NCBI GenBank assembly: GCA_024641665.1 | Contig: JAHECP010000018.1 | Coordinates: 1 to 54,558, forward strand | Source of the DNA: Acidobacteriota bacterium | GTDB lineage: Bacteria; Acidobacteriota; Vicinamibacteria; Vicinamibacterales; JAHECP01 | DNA: 54,558 nucleotides | Reading direction: 5' to 3' | Shown: positions 1 through 7,516 of the stretch, piece by piece | Position numbering within the stretch: the first letter of the stretch is position 1 | How the letters are laid out: every line of letters begins with the position of its first letter | Position numbers and translations under genes: made by a program | The notes under the pieces: model-generated | What the model saw: only the letters and a program-made list of their open reading frames with translations | The model's database searches: none | Told to the model about the DNA's origin: nothing

Positions 1-1247
1 GACGCGCCGAGCGCGAGGCGCACCGCGATCTCCCGGCGGCGGCGGCCGGCCTGCGCCAGGAACAGGCTCATCACGTTCGTGCACGCGACCAGCAGCACGA
101 GCCCGGCCACCGACAGGAACAGGGTGACGATGAACGTGGCAAGCGACCGGTTGGCCGGGTCCACGCGCGCTTCGCGCTCCGACAACGCCGAGAAACGCAG
201 GGGACGCCCGTTGGGGTCCATCCAGTGCTCGGAATGCGCGGCGCGGAGCCGCGTCTCCAGCACGGCCAGTTGAGCCCGCAGGTCCTGCACGGTGACGCCG
301 TCGCGCAGCCGCACGATCACGCGGAGTTCGCGCCTCGCCCGCGACGTCAGGGCGGCCGGCGGCATCTCCGGCGTGCCGCCCTCGATGCCGAGCGGCATCC
401 AGACGTCGGGCCGCAGGCCGAAGAAGCGGCTCGTCAGGCCTGCCGGCGCGACGCCGACGATCGTGAAGTCCTGCCCGTTCAGGCCGAGCATCCGGCCGAC
501 GACGAGCGGGTCGGCGCCAAAGCGCCGCCGCCAGAGATCGTGGCCGATGACGAGCACCCGTGCGGCGCGCCCGACCTGCGACTCCGCGGGCAGGAACGAA
601 CGGCCGACGACCGGCGTGATGCCCGCCACGGCGAAGTAGCTGCCGGTCACCACCTCGGCCAGCATCGGGCCCGTCCCGTCGTCGGGCCGCATGACGTCGA
701 AGCCGGTGGCCGCCGCCGACTCGAAGGCGTCGATGCCCTCGACCACGTCGAGGTAGTCCGGATAGGAGAAGTGTGCGTAGGGGTGCGACTCGCTGCGACT
801 GATGAACAGGGCCGCGAGCCGCTCGGGCGCGGTGAAGCCGACCGGCGGCCGGAGCATGAGCGCGTTGACCGCGGTGAACACAGCCGTGACCGCGCCGATC
901 GCGAACCCGAGCGAGAGCGTGGTGATGATGAAGGCGAGCGGGGACCGCCGGAGAGACCGCAGCGCGTAGCGGAGATCGGCGGCGACGTGCGGTGCGAGCG
1001 GCGATCGGGCGCCGGCGGCCGCGGCGGGCGTGGGGCCGCGCCGCGACCAGAGGTTCAGGCGGCGCCCGAGGGCCGGGCGAATCGACCCGCCCACCTGTGC
1101 GACGTACCAGCGGCGCGCCCCGCGGACGCCGTCGCGCGCGGCGCGCGCCTCGAACTCCTCGTCGAGGTCCGCGAGCGCGAAGCGGCGGTCCTCGCGCGGA
1201 AGGACGAGCGCAAGCAGGAGACGCGCGGCGCGGGGGGGTGTGGACAT
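1..1247 (-). CDS. ABC transporter permease, FtsX/MacB (ADOP) type, partial
   Basis: This is an integral membrane permease subunit of the large 'ADOP' family: a short cytoplasmic N-terminal prefix followed by MacB periplasmic core and FtsX domains. The N-terminus, read on the minus strand from ATG at 1245-1247, is MSTPPRAARLLLALVLPRED. Near the left edge the first FtsX core is visible as LFLSVAGLVLLVACTNVMSL followed by an EIAVRLALGA motif. About 415 codons are present of the 800-900 usual for the family, and the C-terminus lies outside the window. It starts 20 bases after the stop of a PadR gene on the same strand, the usual regulator-permease pairing. No ATPase gene is next to it. The substrate cannot be inferred. 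Confidence 0.88.
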   Translation of the reverse strand, partial: MSTPPRAARLLLALVLPREDRRFALADLDEEFEARAARDGVRGARRWYVAQVGGSIRPALGRRLNLWSRRGPTPAAAAGARSPLAPHVAADLRYALRSLRRSPLAFIITTLSLGFAIGAVTAVFTAVNALMLRPPVGFTAPERLAALFISRSESHPYAHFSYPDYLDVVEGIDAFESAAATGFDVMRPDDGTGPMLAEVVTGSYFAVAGITPVVGRSFLPAESQVGRAARVLVIGHDLWRRRFGADPLVVGRMLGLNGQDFTIVGVAPAGLTSRFFGLRPDVWMPLGIEGGTPEMPPAALTSRARRELRVIVRLRDGVTVQDLRAQLAVLETRLRAAHSEHWMDPNGRPLRFSALSEREARVDPANRSLATFIVTLFLSVAGLVLLVACTNVMSLFLAQAGRRRREIAVRLALGA

Positions 1248-1267
1248 GTGGCCTCGCGGGCCGGCCC

Positions 1268-1603
1268 CTATTTGTGGGCCTCGTCGACCGAGAGGGTGAG
1301 GCCCTCGATCATGCGCGTCAGCATCTCGGCCGAGTGCCGCGTGGCGGCCTCGCCGGCGGCGGTCAGGCGCACGAACTTGCGCGGGCGCCCGCGCTGGCCC
1401 GGCTCGGGGTCCGACTCGCGCAGCGTGAGGAGCCCCTTCGCGGCCAGGCGGGCGAGCGTGGCATAGAGGGCGCCAATCGAGACGGGCCGTCCGGTGGTGT
1501 CCTCGATGGCCTGGCGCACCTTGGCCCCGTACGCGTGGTCGCCGAGGCGGGCGACGGCCAGCATGACGTAGAGCTCGAATTCGGCCAGAAACTTGCCACC
1601 CAT
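1268..1603 (-). CDS. PadR family transcriptional regulator
   Basis: A small winged-helix repressor of 111 residues beginning MGGKFLAEFELYVMLAVARL. It has the PadR pattern: a first helix, then DHAYGAKVRQAIEDTTGRP, then the recognition-helix segment SIGALYATLARLAAKGLL and a basic wing (GQRGRPRKFVRLT). I chose ATG at 1601-1603 because the upstream reading only extends to a TTG at 1693, which lies inside the promoter's -35 element. An upstream GGAGGAG gives a Shine-Dalgarno site. It precedes the permease gene with a 20-base gap, so the two are probably one operon. By family analogy it would repress itself and the permease. The effector is unknown. Confidence 0.9.
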   Translation of the reverse strand: MGGKFLAEFELYVMLAVARLGDHAYGAKVRQAIEDTTGRPVSIGALYATLARLAAKGLLTLRESDPEPGQRGRPRKFVRLTAAGEAATRHSAEMLTRMIEGLTLSVDEAHK

Positions 1604-1642
1604 GGGATACGGCTCCTCCGGCGGTCGTGTTCGCCTAAATTC

Positions 1643-1693
1643 TACATCGGAATCATTACATCGGACTGTATCTCCGTGGCGGCCACTTGTCAA
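1643..1693 (-). promoter_or_regulatory. Promoter and candidate operator for the PadR-permease operon
   Basis: On the minus strand a TTGACA -35 (complement of 1688-1693) and a TACAGT -10 (1665-1670) are separated by exactly 17 bases. Just downstream, the plus-strand word TACATCGGA occurs twice as a direct repeat, at 1643-1651 and 1657-1665, overlapping the -10 and the start of transcription. That is a natural position for a PadR binding site. Operator function is inferred from position only. Confidence 0.55.
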
Positions 1694-1716
1694 GACAAGA
1701 GAAGACGCACGCGGGC

Positions 1717-1751
1717 TTGACAGGGCTCCGTGGAAATGTTTTCATATGAAA
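1717..1751 (+). promoter_or_regulatory. Promoter with palindromic operator for the MarR-NmrA operon
   Basis: TTGACA at 1717-1722 and TTTCAT at 1740-1745 are 17 bases apart. The -10 is embedded in a perfect 12-base palindrome, TTTCATATGAAA, at 1740-1751. MarR proteins bind such palindromes, so autorepression is likely. The ATG inside the palindrome would lie upstream of the predicted transcription start, which argues for the next ATG (1776) as the MarR start. The promoter is divergent from the PadR promoter about 25 bases away. Confidence 0.55.
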
Positions 1752-1775
1752 TCGTTTTATTCGAAACCAAGCGCC

Positions 1776-2258
1776 ATGCCCACGCACCACCAGGGACCGC
1801 CGTCCGAGGTTCGCGCGCTCGACGCGTTCATCAAGCTGATGCGCGCCACCGACTCGATCGCGGCCGACCTCGCGCGGCAGCTCGACGCGCTCGGTCTCAC
1901 GCTGGGGCAGCTCGCGATCCTCGAGGCGCTCCTGCACCTCGGGGCCATGAGCCAGCAGCAGCTGGCCGGCAAGATCATGCGCAGCGGCTCGCACGTGACG
2001 ACGGTCCTCGACCACCTCGAGCAGGCCGGGCTCGTGTCCCGCACGCGGCGGGCCGACGACCGGCGCGTCGTGGACGTGGCGCTCACGCCGAAGGGACGGC
2101 GCCGCATCGCGCAGGTGTTCCCGAAGCACGCGCGGCGCATCGCCGAGCGCTTCGGCGCGCTGCCGCCGGCCGAGCAGCAGGAGCTCGGCCGGCTGTGCAA
2201 GAAGCTGGGAACGGGCGGGCGACACCGGCCCGCCTCGGTCGACATCAGGGAGGAGTGA
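1776..2258 (+). CDS. MarR family transcriptional regulator
   Basis: A 160-residue winged-helix regulator. It begins MPTHHQGPPSEVRALDAFIK and has a long first helix. The DNA-binding part is GLTLGQLAILEALLHLGAMS followed by QQLAGKIMRSGSHVTTVLDH, and the beta wing carries the MarR signature SRTRRADDRRVVDVALTPKG. An in-frame ATG at 1746 also exists but lies within the promoter palindrome, so 1776 is preferred. The NmrA-like gene starts 6 bases after its stop with a GGGAGG ribosome binding site, so the two are co-transcribed. This arrangement suggests a small redox or drug-responsive unit. The ligand is unknown. Confidence 0.88.
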   Translation: MPTHHQGPPSEVRALDAFIKLMRATDSIAADLARQLDALGLTLGQLAILEALLHLGAMSQQQLAGKIMRSGSHVTTVLDHLEQAGLVSRTRRADDRRVVDVALTPKGRRRIAQVFPKHARRIAERFGALPPAEQQELGRLCKKLGTGGRHRPASVDIREE

Positions 2259-2264
2259 CACGGA

Positions 2265-3113
2265 ATGGTCAACGAACGCATCGTCTTGATCACCGGCGCC
2301 ACCGGACACCAGGGCGGCGCCGTCGCACGGGAGCTGGCGGGGAAGGGCTTCACCTTGCGCGCGATGACGCGCAAGCCGGACGGCGACTCGGCCAAGGCGC
2401 TCGCGAAGCTGGGCGCCACCATCGTCAAGGGCGACCTCGACGACCCGGCGTCGCTCGGCGCCGCGCTCGACGGCGCCTGGGGCGTGTTCGCCGTGCAGAA
2501 CACGTGGGAGGCCGGCGTCCAGAAGGAAGAGGAACAGGGCAAGCGCATCGCGAAGGCCGCGCGCGACAAGGGCGTGCAGCACTTCGTCTACAGCTCGGTC
2601 GGCTCGGCGCACCGGAAGACCGGCATCCCGCACTTCGACAACAAGTGGCGCGTCGAGGAGACGGTGCGCGGCCTGACGTTCCCGTCGCACGTGATCCTCC
2701 GCCCGGTGTTCTTCATGGAGAACCTGCTGTCGCCCTGGTTCCTGAACGGCGACAAGCTCTACGCCGGGATGGACCCGAAGACCGTGCTGCAGATGATTGC
2801 CGTCGAGGACATCGGCAAGTACGGCGCGCGGGCGTTCACCGACGCCGCGACGCTGAACCGGCGCGAGATCGACATCGCCGGCGACGCCGTCACCATCCCC
2901 GCCGCGGCGGCCACGCTCAGCCGGGCGCTCGGGAAGTCCATCGAGTTCGTGCGCGTGCCCATCGAGGACGTGCGCAAGAACAGCGAGGACTTCGCCCTGA
3001 TGCTCGAGTGGTTCGACAAGGTGGGCTACGACGCCGACATCGCCGGCAACGCGAAGGCGTTCGGCATCAGGTCGACGACGCTGGCCGAGTGGGCCGCGAA
3101 GCAGCGCGGATGA
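2265..3113 (+). CDS. NmrA/HSCARG-like NAD(P)-binding protein
   Basis: A 282-residue Rossmann-fold protein of the atypical short-chain dehydrogenase group. The dinucleotide-binding motif is at the N-terminus: IVLITGATGHQGGAVARELA, followed by TRKPD, where the basic residue fits NADP preference. GDLDDPASLGAALDG and VYSSVGSAH further along are characteristic of NmrA and NAD(P)H-binding proteins. The usual YxxxK catalytic pair is not evident, so it may be a redox sensor rather than an enzyme. It follows the MarR gene by 6 bases and probably is its regulated partner. The stop is at 3111-3113, before a REP-like inverted pair. Confidence 0.87.
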   Translation: MVNERIVLITGATGHQGGAVARELAGKGFTLRAMTRKPDGDSAKALAKLGATIVKGDLDDPASLGAALDGAWGVFAVQNTWEAGVQKEEEQGKRIAKAARDKGVQHFVYSSVGSAHRKTGIPHFDNKWRVEETVRGLTFPSHVILRPVFFMENLLSPWFLNGDKLYAGMDPKTVLQMIAVEDIGKYGARAFTDAATLNRREIDIAGDAVTIPAAAATLSRALGKSIEFVRVPIEDVRKNSEDFALMLEWFDKVGYDADIAGNAKAFGIRSTTLAEWAAKQRG

Positions 3114-3119
3114 CGCGTC

Positions 3120-3177
3120 GGGCCGGCTGAAGCCGGTCGCTGCACCGACAACCTGTGGGGCCGGCTTCAGCCGGCCC
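3120..3177. repeat. REP-like inverted pair downstream of the NmrA-like gene
   Basis: A 17-base arm at 3120-3136 (GGGCCGGCTGAAGCCGG) is perfectly repeated in inverted orientation at 3161-3177, with 24 bases between. Each arm also contains its own near-palindrome, GCCGGCTGAAGCCGGC. The layout matches a REPIN-type pair of short hairpins. It could also act as a transcription terminator for the MarR-NmrA operon, though there is no T-run. The core GCTGAAGCC recurs at 3842-3850 and, inverted, at 3891-3899. Confidence 0.6.
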
Positions 3178-3212
3178 AACCACCCGGCCGGAACCCCAGC
3201 CGAGGCGGCTCG

Positions 3213-3233
3213 TATAGGTATCACATGATACCT
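3213..3233 (+). promoter_or_regulatory. -10 element and start-codon-spanning PadR operator
   Basis: TATAGG at 3213-3218 lies six bases before the ATG at 3225, which fits a leaderless transcript. Overlapping it is a near-perfect palindrome, AGGTATCA-CA-TGATACCT (3216-3233), that covers the start codon of the PadR gene. A repressor bound here would block both polymerase and any initiating ribosome. Autoregulation by the PadR is inferred. Confidence 0.55.
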
Positions 3234-3584
3234 GTCGAGCCGCTCCTGCCCCTCAAGCCCGCGCCGCTCCACCTCCTGCTGGCCGTCGCCGGGGGGCACC
3301 GCCACGGCTACGCCATCCGCAAGGAGGTCGAGCGGCAGACCGGCGACCGCCTGCGCCTCTGGCCGACCAGCCTCTATCGGACGGTCGCCGCGCTCATCGA
3401 GCACGGCCTGCTCGAGGAGGACCCGGCCACGCCGCCGGCCGACGGGGACCGCGCCCGCCGCCTGTACCGGCTCACGCCGCGCGGCCGGCAGGTGCTGGCC
3501 GACGAGCTCGTCCGCCTGCGCGCGCTCGTCGAGCACGCGCGCGGCCTGGAGACGCTCCCCGAGAGTGACGGAGGATCGTTGTGA
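3225..3584 (+). CDS. PadR family transcriptional regulator
   Basis: A 119-residue winged-helix regulator that looks complete. It begins MIPVEPLLPLKPAPLHLLLA and has the PadR signature HRHGYAIRKEVERQTGDRL, the recognition helix WPTSLYRTVAALIEHGLLEE and a basic wing RARRLYRLTPRGRQVLADEL. Its TGA stop overlaps a GTG start of the next reading by four bases (GTGA), the normal coupling to an ADOP permease. Here that permease has been almost entirely deleted. With its partner gone, the regulator may now act in trans or be on its way to decay. Confidence 0.87.
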   Translation: MIPVEPLLPLKPAPLHLLLAVAGGHRHGYAIRKEVERQTGDRLRLWPTSLYRTVAALIEHGLLEEDPATPPADGDRARRLYRLTPRGRQVLADELVRLRALVEHARGLETLPESDGGSL

Positions 3585-3836
3585 GCGCGCCGGCCCTCGT
3601 GCGAATCGCCGTGCACACACGTTCCAGGCCCTCGTCGCCGTGTGGCCCTCGCGCCTCGCGCGGCTCCACCGCGCCGAGATCGTCGACCTCTTCACGGCTC
3701 TCGCCAGTGAGGCCTACATCCCGCGACGATCGTCACGGTGGGGCTGCTGGTGGTCGCGATCGCGGCCGCGGGCTCGGCGCTGCCGGCGTTCCGCGCGGCG
3801 AGCGTCGATCCGACGGTGGCGCTGCGGATGGAGTGA
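3581..3836 (+). pseudogene. Remnant of an ADOP-type ABC permease
   Basis: Only the two ends of a permease survive. From GTG at 3581 the reading starts like an ADOP N-terminus, then must shift frame to read ALVAVWPSRLARLHRAEIVD and a following LFTALASEAY. After about 3720 a third frame gives a hydrophobic helix and the canonical FtsX C-terminus SALPAFRAASVDPTVALRME, then TGA at 3834-3836. Roughly 2.3 kb of the normal gene is missing. Three frames in 250 bases rule out a functional product. It follows the PadR gene with the standard GTGA overlap. Confidence 0.8.
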
Positions 3837-3899
3837 TGGGGGCTGAAGCCGGCCCCATCACTCCATCCCACCCTCTCCTCGCCAGGGCGCGGCTTCAGC
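3826..3899. repeat. 16-base perfect inverted repeat with REP-like core
   Basis: GGATGGAGTGATGGGG at 3826-3841 is repeated exactly in inverted orientation at 3853-3868. The 11-base loop is GCTGAAGCCGG. The left arm is the end of the permease remnant and includes its stop codon. A further inverted copy of the core, GGCTTCAGC, lies at 3891-3899 at the 3' end of the DD-peptidase gene. The structure separates two convergent genes and could terminate transcription from both sides. Confidence 0.65.
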
Positions 3900-5553
3900 G
3901 GATGCGGTTCGCCGGCGTGGCGTAGGCCGCAGCCACGATTTCGCCCAGCGCCTGTCCCACTTCCTCAACCTGCTTCTGCACCTTCAGCGGATCGTCTTCG
4001 CGCGGGAGCGGCACGCGGTTCGCGTAGATGGCGAACGCCAGCCTGCGACCATCGGCCGTCGTCATGTAGCCGGCCAGCCCCTTGGCCGTCAGCATCAGGC
4101 TCCGGTTCAGGTTGTTGAACGCGCCGAACGTGCCCGTCTTCGCGTGCACGTGCCCGGCCGCCGGGGCGTGCGTCTGGATGTTCCACAGCGTGCCGTCGCG
4201 TCCCAGCACGGGCAACGCCCGCTCGAAGGAGGCAAAATCCGGCTGCTTGGCCATGAAGGCCAGGTAGTGGACCATGAAATCTGGCGTGAAAAATGCGGAC
4301 AGCGCGCCGCCGGCCCCGTCACCCTGCGAGGCGCCGGTCAGGTCCAGCCCGGCCTTCTCGAGGAACGCACGCGCCTGGTTGAAGCCGGCCTGCAGGATGT
4401 CGGTCTTCTCGTGCGCCACGAGCGCGCCGAGCAGGTACGGAGTCATCGAGGCGTGCAGGTTCTGGCTCACCTTGAGCGTCACCTTCACCTCTTCGGCAAA
4501 CGGCGGCGAGATGTGCTCAGCCACCATCGCGTCTGCCGTGTAGGAGGCCGCCAGGGAACTGAAGTCCGGCTTTGCGTCCGGAGGCGCCGTCACCGCGGCA
4601 ACGCCCTCCTCCTGCAGCGCCTGGGCGAGCGCCATCGCCGCGAACCGGCTCGGCGTCGACACCTTGTACGCGAACAGAATCGGCGGCCCACCGGCCGGCA
4701 TCGTCCCGGTGAGCGTCACGCTGTGGCTGCCATCGTCGTGCGTGACGTCGTGGTCGAAGTCGACGTCGACCTTCGAATCAATCGCGCCGGTCTTCACGTC
4801 GTTCGTGAACCGGACGTACGCAGTGGCCGGCGACACGCGCATGGTCGCCGGCTGCCCGGCCGCCTGTCCGGGCGTCACGGTGACGTCAATCACGTTGTCG
4901 TTCACGACGATCGGCGACAGCGCGACTCCCGTCCCGAGCTCGTGCGCCCCTTCCGGAAACAGACTCGCGTCGACGATGACACGGCCGGCCACCCGCTTGA
5001 CGCCGTGCGCCGCAACCTGTGAGGCCAGCTTCCGGATGACGAGCAGGGGATCCCCCGGCACCGCCTTCGTGTCCGGGCTGCCGTCATAGGCGTGGTCTTC
5101 GTCCTCGAACGCGAGCGTTCCGTCTGGCTGGATGCGATTGGACAGGTTGGGATCGCCGCTCGCCACGAGCACCAGGTCGCCGTCGAGCGTGCCGTCCGCC
5201 GCGATGGGGCCCGTGCGGTACACGCGGGTGTGGAACCGGAAGTCGGCTCCCAGCAGGTGCAAGGCCGCCCCTTCGGTCAACAGCTTGGTCGTCGACGCCG
5301 GCGTGAACAGCTGGTCGGCGTTTCGTTCGTAGAGTGGTTGTCCGGTGTCGAGAGACAGGAACTCGATGCCGAAGCTGCCGTGCCGGTACAGCGGACGCTG
5401 CACGATGGCCTCGATCTTCGCGGACAGGGTGTCCGCTTTCGTGGGCTTCGGCGCCTTCTCCGCGACCAGCGCGGCACCGGTCGCCAGACATAGGCAGCCG
5501 ATGCCGACGGCGCTCCCAACGTGACGGACGGATGAACGGACTCGGTCGGTCAT
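3895..5553 (-). CDS. dacB: D-alanyl-D-alanine carboxypeptidase/endopeptidase (PBP4, peptidase S13)
   Basis: An exported penicillin-binding protein that cleaves D-Ala-D-Ala or peptide cross-links in peptidoglycan. I start it at ATG 5551-5553 (MTDRVRSSVRHVGS), which has a GGAGG site and gives a signal peptide ending near residue 31. That makes 552 residues, somewhat longer than the usual 450-500. The three catalytic motifs are present in order: STTK (87-90, nucleophile Ser87), SQN (363-365) and KTG (472-474). The large insert between the first two motifs is typical of family S13. It is convergent with the permease remnant and stands alone. Upstream coding capacity to 5697 exists but lacks a start site with a ribosome binding site. 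Confidence 0.92.
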   Translation of the reverse strand: MTDRVRSSVRHVGSAVGIGCLCLATGAALVAEKAPKPTKADTLSAKIEAIVQRPLYRHGSFGIEFLSLDTGQPLYERNADQLFTPASTTKLLTEGAALHLLGADFRFHTRVYRTGPIAADGTLDGDLVLVASGDPNLSNRIQPDGTLAFEDEDHAYDGSPDTKAVPGDPLLVIRKLASQVAAHGVKRVAGRVIVDASLFPEGAHELGTGVALSPIVVNDNVIDVTVTPGQAAGQPATMRVSPATAYVRFTNDVKTGAIDSKVDVDFDHDVTHDDGSHSVTLTGTMPAGGPPILFAYKVSTPSRFAAMALAQALQEEGVAAVTAPPDAKPDFSSLAASYTADAMVAEHISPPFAEEVKVTLKVSQNLHASMTPYLLGALVAHEKTDILQAGFNQARAFLEKAGLDLTGASQGDGAGGALSAFFTPDFMVHYLAFMAKQPDFASFERALPVLGRDGTLWNIQTHAPAAGHVHAKTGTFGAFNNLNRSLMLTAKGLAGYMTTADGRRLAFAIYANRVPLPREDDPLKVQKQVEEVGQALGEIVAAAYATPANRIR

Positions 5554-6062
5554 CGAGGCCTCCAGGGTGTCGGATGAATGCGTCCAGCTCGGGCAGCAGC
5601 ACGATCCCGTCCTGATCGCTCGGGGACGTGTGCGCGGTGACCGCGCGATGCGTCGGCGTCGTTCGGCCACCGTCAGGAAGGGCGTCTCTGCCGGCACATC
5701 AGATTGTACTCACCATCCCGCCCCTTGAGCGCCTCGTGCATCGCGTCCTGGCGCGGCAGAGTGACCACGAACCGGGCCACACTGGCGATGCTATACTACG
5801 CGACCACCCGCGACGCGGAGATCGAGCGGACCCTCGCGGGTCGGCCACGTGCGATTCCGACCGCCGACGAATTGTCGCCGGCCGCCGAACGCCGGACGAT
5901 GCTCGGCCGGCCGAGCGTGCGCGTGCGGTCAGGGAACCCAGGCGCCGAGACAGGCGCTGGCGGGACCGCGTGGCGGGAGTGGTCGGCTCGAACGCCCAGG
6001 GACCCTGAGAGACGGTGCGCACGCGCGGGTGAGAGCCTGCGCCTCCGGAAGGGAGTAGTCGA
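5554..6062. other. Gene-free interval between dacB and the D-aminoacylase remnant
   Basis: About 500 bases with no supported gene on either strand; the open frames here resemble nothing and use unlikely residues. An extended -10 element (next entry) is followed by a partial stem, with CGACC and CCGCGA at 5800-5813 opposed by TCGCGGGTCG further on. If the promoter is real, the broken D-aminoacylase would have a leader of about 260 bases. I see nothing else in it. Confidence 0.5.
5789..5797 (+). promoter_or_regulatory. Extended -10 promoter element
   Basis: TGC-TATACT at 5789-5797 matches an extended -10 (TGn-TATAAT, one mismatch). There is no good -35 at 17 bases, which is usual for extended -10 promoters. 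It points toward the D-aminoacylase remnant. Confidence 0.35.
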
Positions 6063-6690
6063 ATGCCGCATGCTCCTCATCGCGCTCGTGTCGTGGCGGG
6101 CAGCCTCCTCGCGTCGCTCGCCCTGGTTCTGGTCGTCTCGGCCCGGCAGGCTGGCCGCCCGTCGTTCGACGTCGTTATCGCAGGCGGACGCATCGTCGAC
6201 GGGTTGGGTTCATCCTGGTACCGGGGCGACGTCGGGGTCGCGGGAGATCGCATCGCGGCGATCGGCGACCTGCGCGACGCGAGCGCGAAGTCCCGGATCG
6301 ACGCCACCGACCTGGTTGTCGCCCCAGGGTTCATCGATCTGCTCGGGCAATCCGAGTTCAACGTGCTCGTCGACAGCCGTGCCGCAAGCAAGACGACCCG
6401 AAGGCGACGACTTGGGAGAACCAGTGGTACGGGTCGGGCGGCCGCGACGGCGTGATGTTATCCTCCGTCCTGGATCCCGCGCTGCGGAAGTACGAGGGGA
6501 AGACCCTCACCGAGATCGGGCGTGAGATGGGCGAGGATCCGCGTGACGCGGTCATGGATCTGGTCATCGCGGACCAGGGGCAGAGCAGCGTCATCACCGC
6601 CATCATGAGCGAGGCCGACGTGCGCGCGGCGCTCGCCGATCCGCTCGTGAGCATCTGCACGGACTCGGATGCGCAGCACGGCCTGTCGTC
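6063..6690 (+). pseudogene. N-acyl-D-amino-acid deacylase (D-aminoacylase), internally deleted and truncated
   Basis: The first part has a signal peptide (MPHAPHRARVVAGSLLASLA) and the amidohydrolase N-terminus FDVVIAGGRIVDGLGSSWYR, followed by VVAPGFIDLLGQSEFNVLVD. At about 6389 the frame jumps to a downstream segment of the same family, DPKATTWENQWYGSGGRDGV, then LSSVLDPALRKYEGKTLTEI and ending at SICTDSDAQ. Roughly 250 middle residues and the last part of the protein are missing. The 3' end abuts an opposed alanine racemase remnant near 6690, so a rearrangement joined two broken genes. The enzyme would have released D-amino acids from N-acylated forms in the envelope. Confidence 0.8.
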
Positions 6691-6694
6691 CGAC

Positions 6695-7471
6695 CGGGCG
6701 AGCCCGTAGATCAGAATGCCGCTGCGCACCAGATTGAACCGCGCCGCCGGCAGATTGAGCACCGCCGGGCTGTTGGCGACATGGTGATAGCGGGCGTGAA
6801 TGCCGGCACGCTCGAGCGCTTCGGTCACCTCTCGAAAGCGCGCCAACTGCGGCTGCGTGTACGCGCGTCACCGCGTCGAGATATCGAGCGAATCTGTGCC
6901 GGCATCGACATCGAGCGCCGGGGTCCGATCGTCCGCGGAAGGCTTCCGCGGCGACGCGAACGTGTCTGCCATCGCGAGATGCGTGAACGCGCCTTCGATG
7001 TCGACATTGCCAAGGTCGCGCGCCGCGCGCACAAACTCGACGGCCTGGGCTGACGGCACGCCAAGCGCGTCATTCCGGTGTCCACCTTGATGTGAACGCG
7101 TGCGCGGGTGCCCAACGCGCGCGCCGCATAGGACGCCGCCCGCACGACATCCATCGAGAAGGCCGCGAGCGCGAGCTGCTCCACGCCGGCATGCGCCCAG
7201 CCGGGCGGCGTGGGTCCCGGGACGAGAACGGGCGCGTCAATCCCGGCGCGGCGCAACTCGATTCCCTCGCCGACCGCAACCGCGCCGACCCGCCGCGCAG
7301 CGCCGCGCGCGCCACCTCGACCGCGCCGTGACCATACGCGCTCGCCTTGACCATCGCCATCAATTCCACGTCGCGTCCGGCCATCTCGGTCAGCCGGCGC
7401 ACGTTGTGTTCGATCGCGCTCAGGTTCACTTCGATCCAGGCGGGACGGAGCGGTACGTGTTCGTGTGTCAT
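6695..7471 (-). pseudogene. Alanine racemase, frameshifted and truncated
   Basis: On the minus strand the reading starts [20 protein letters not shown] and carries the PLP-lysine motif [19 protein letters not shown]. It then needs several frame changes to continue as [54 protein letters not shown] and finally ANSPAVLNLPAARFNLVRSG followed by ILIYGL. The C-terminal third, which contains the catalytic tyrosine, is lost at about 6695, where the D-aminoacylase remnant begins in the opposite orientation. Multiple frameshifts make a sequencing error an unlikely sole cause. I leave the gene symbol blank because it is a remnant. Confidence 0.82.
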
Positions 7472-7516
7472 GTCGATCCCGGAACGTTCGCGTCAGAAAA
7501 AGATGCAGGAAACCGG

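Noticed and set aside
225-1466. Long open frame on the plus strand opposite the first permease and PadR genes
   Set aside because: Arg-, Glu- and Gly-rich antisense shadow typical of high-GC DNA; the minus strand carries clear permease and PadR motifs.
5704-6525. A plus-strand frame of 273 codons across the gap before the D-aminoacylase remnant
   Set aside because: No similarity in composition to real proteins, no ribosome binding site, and it overlaps the D-aminoacylase remnant in the wrong frame.
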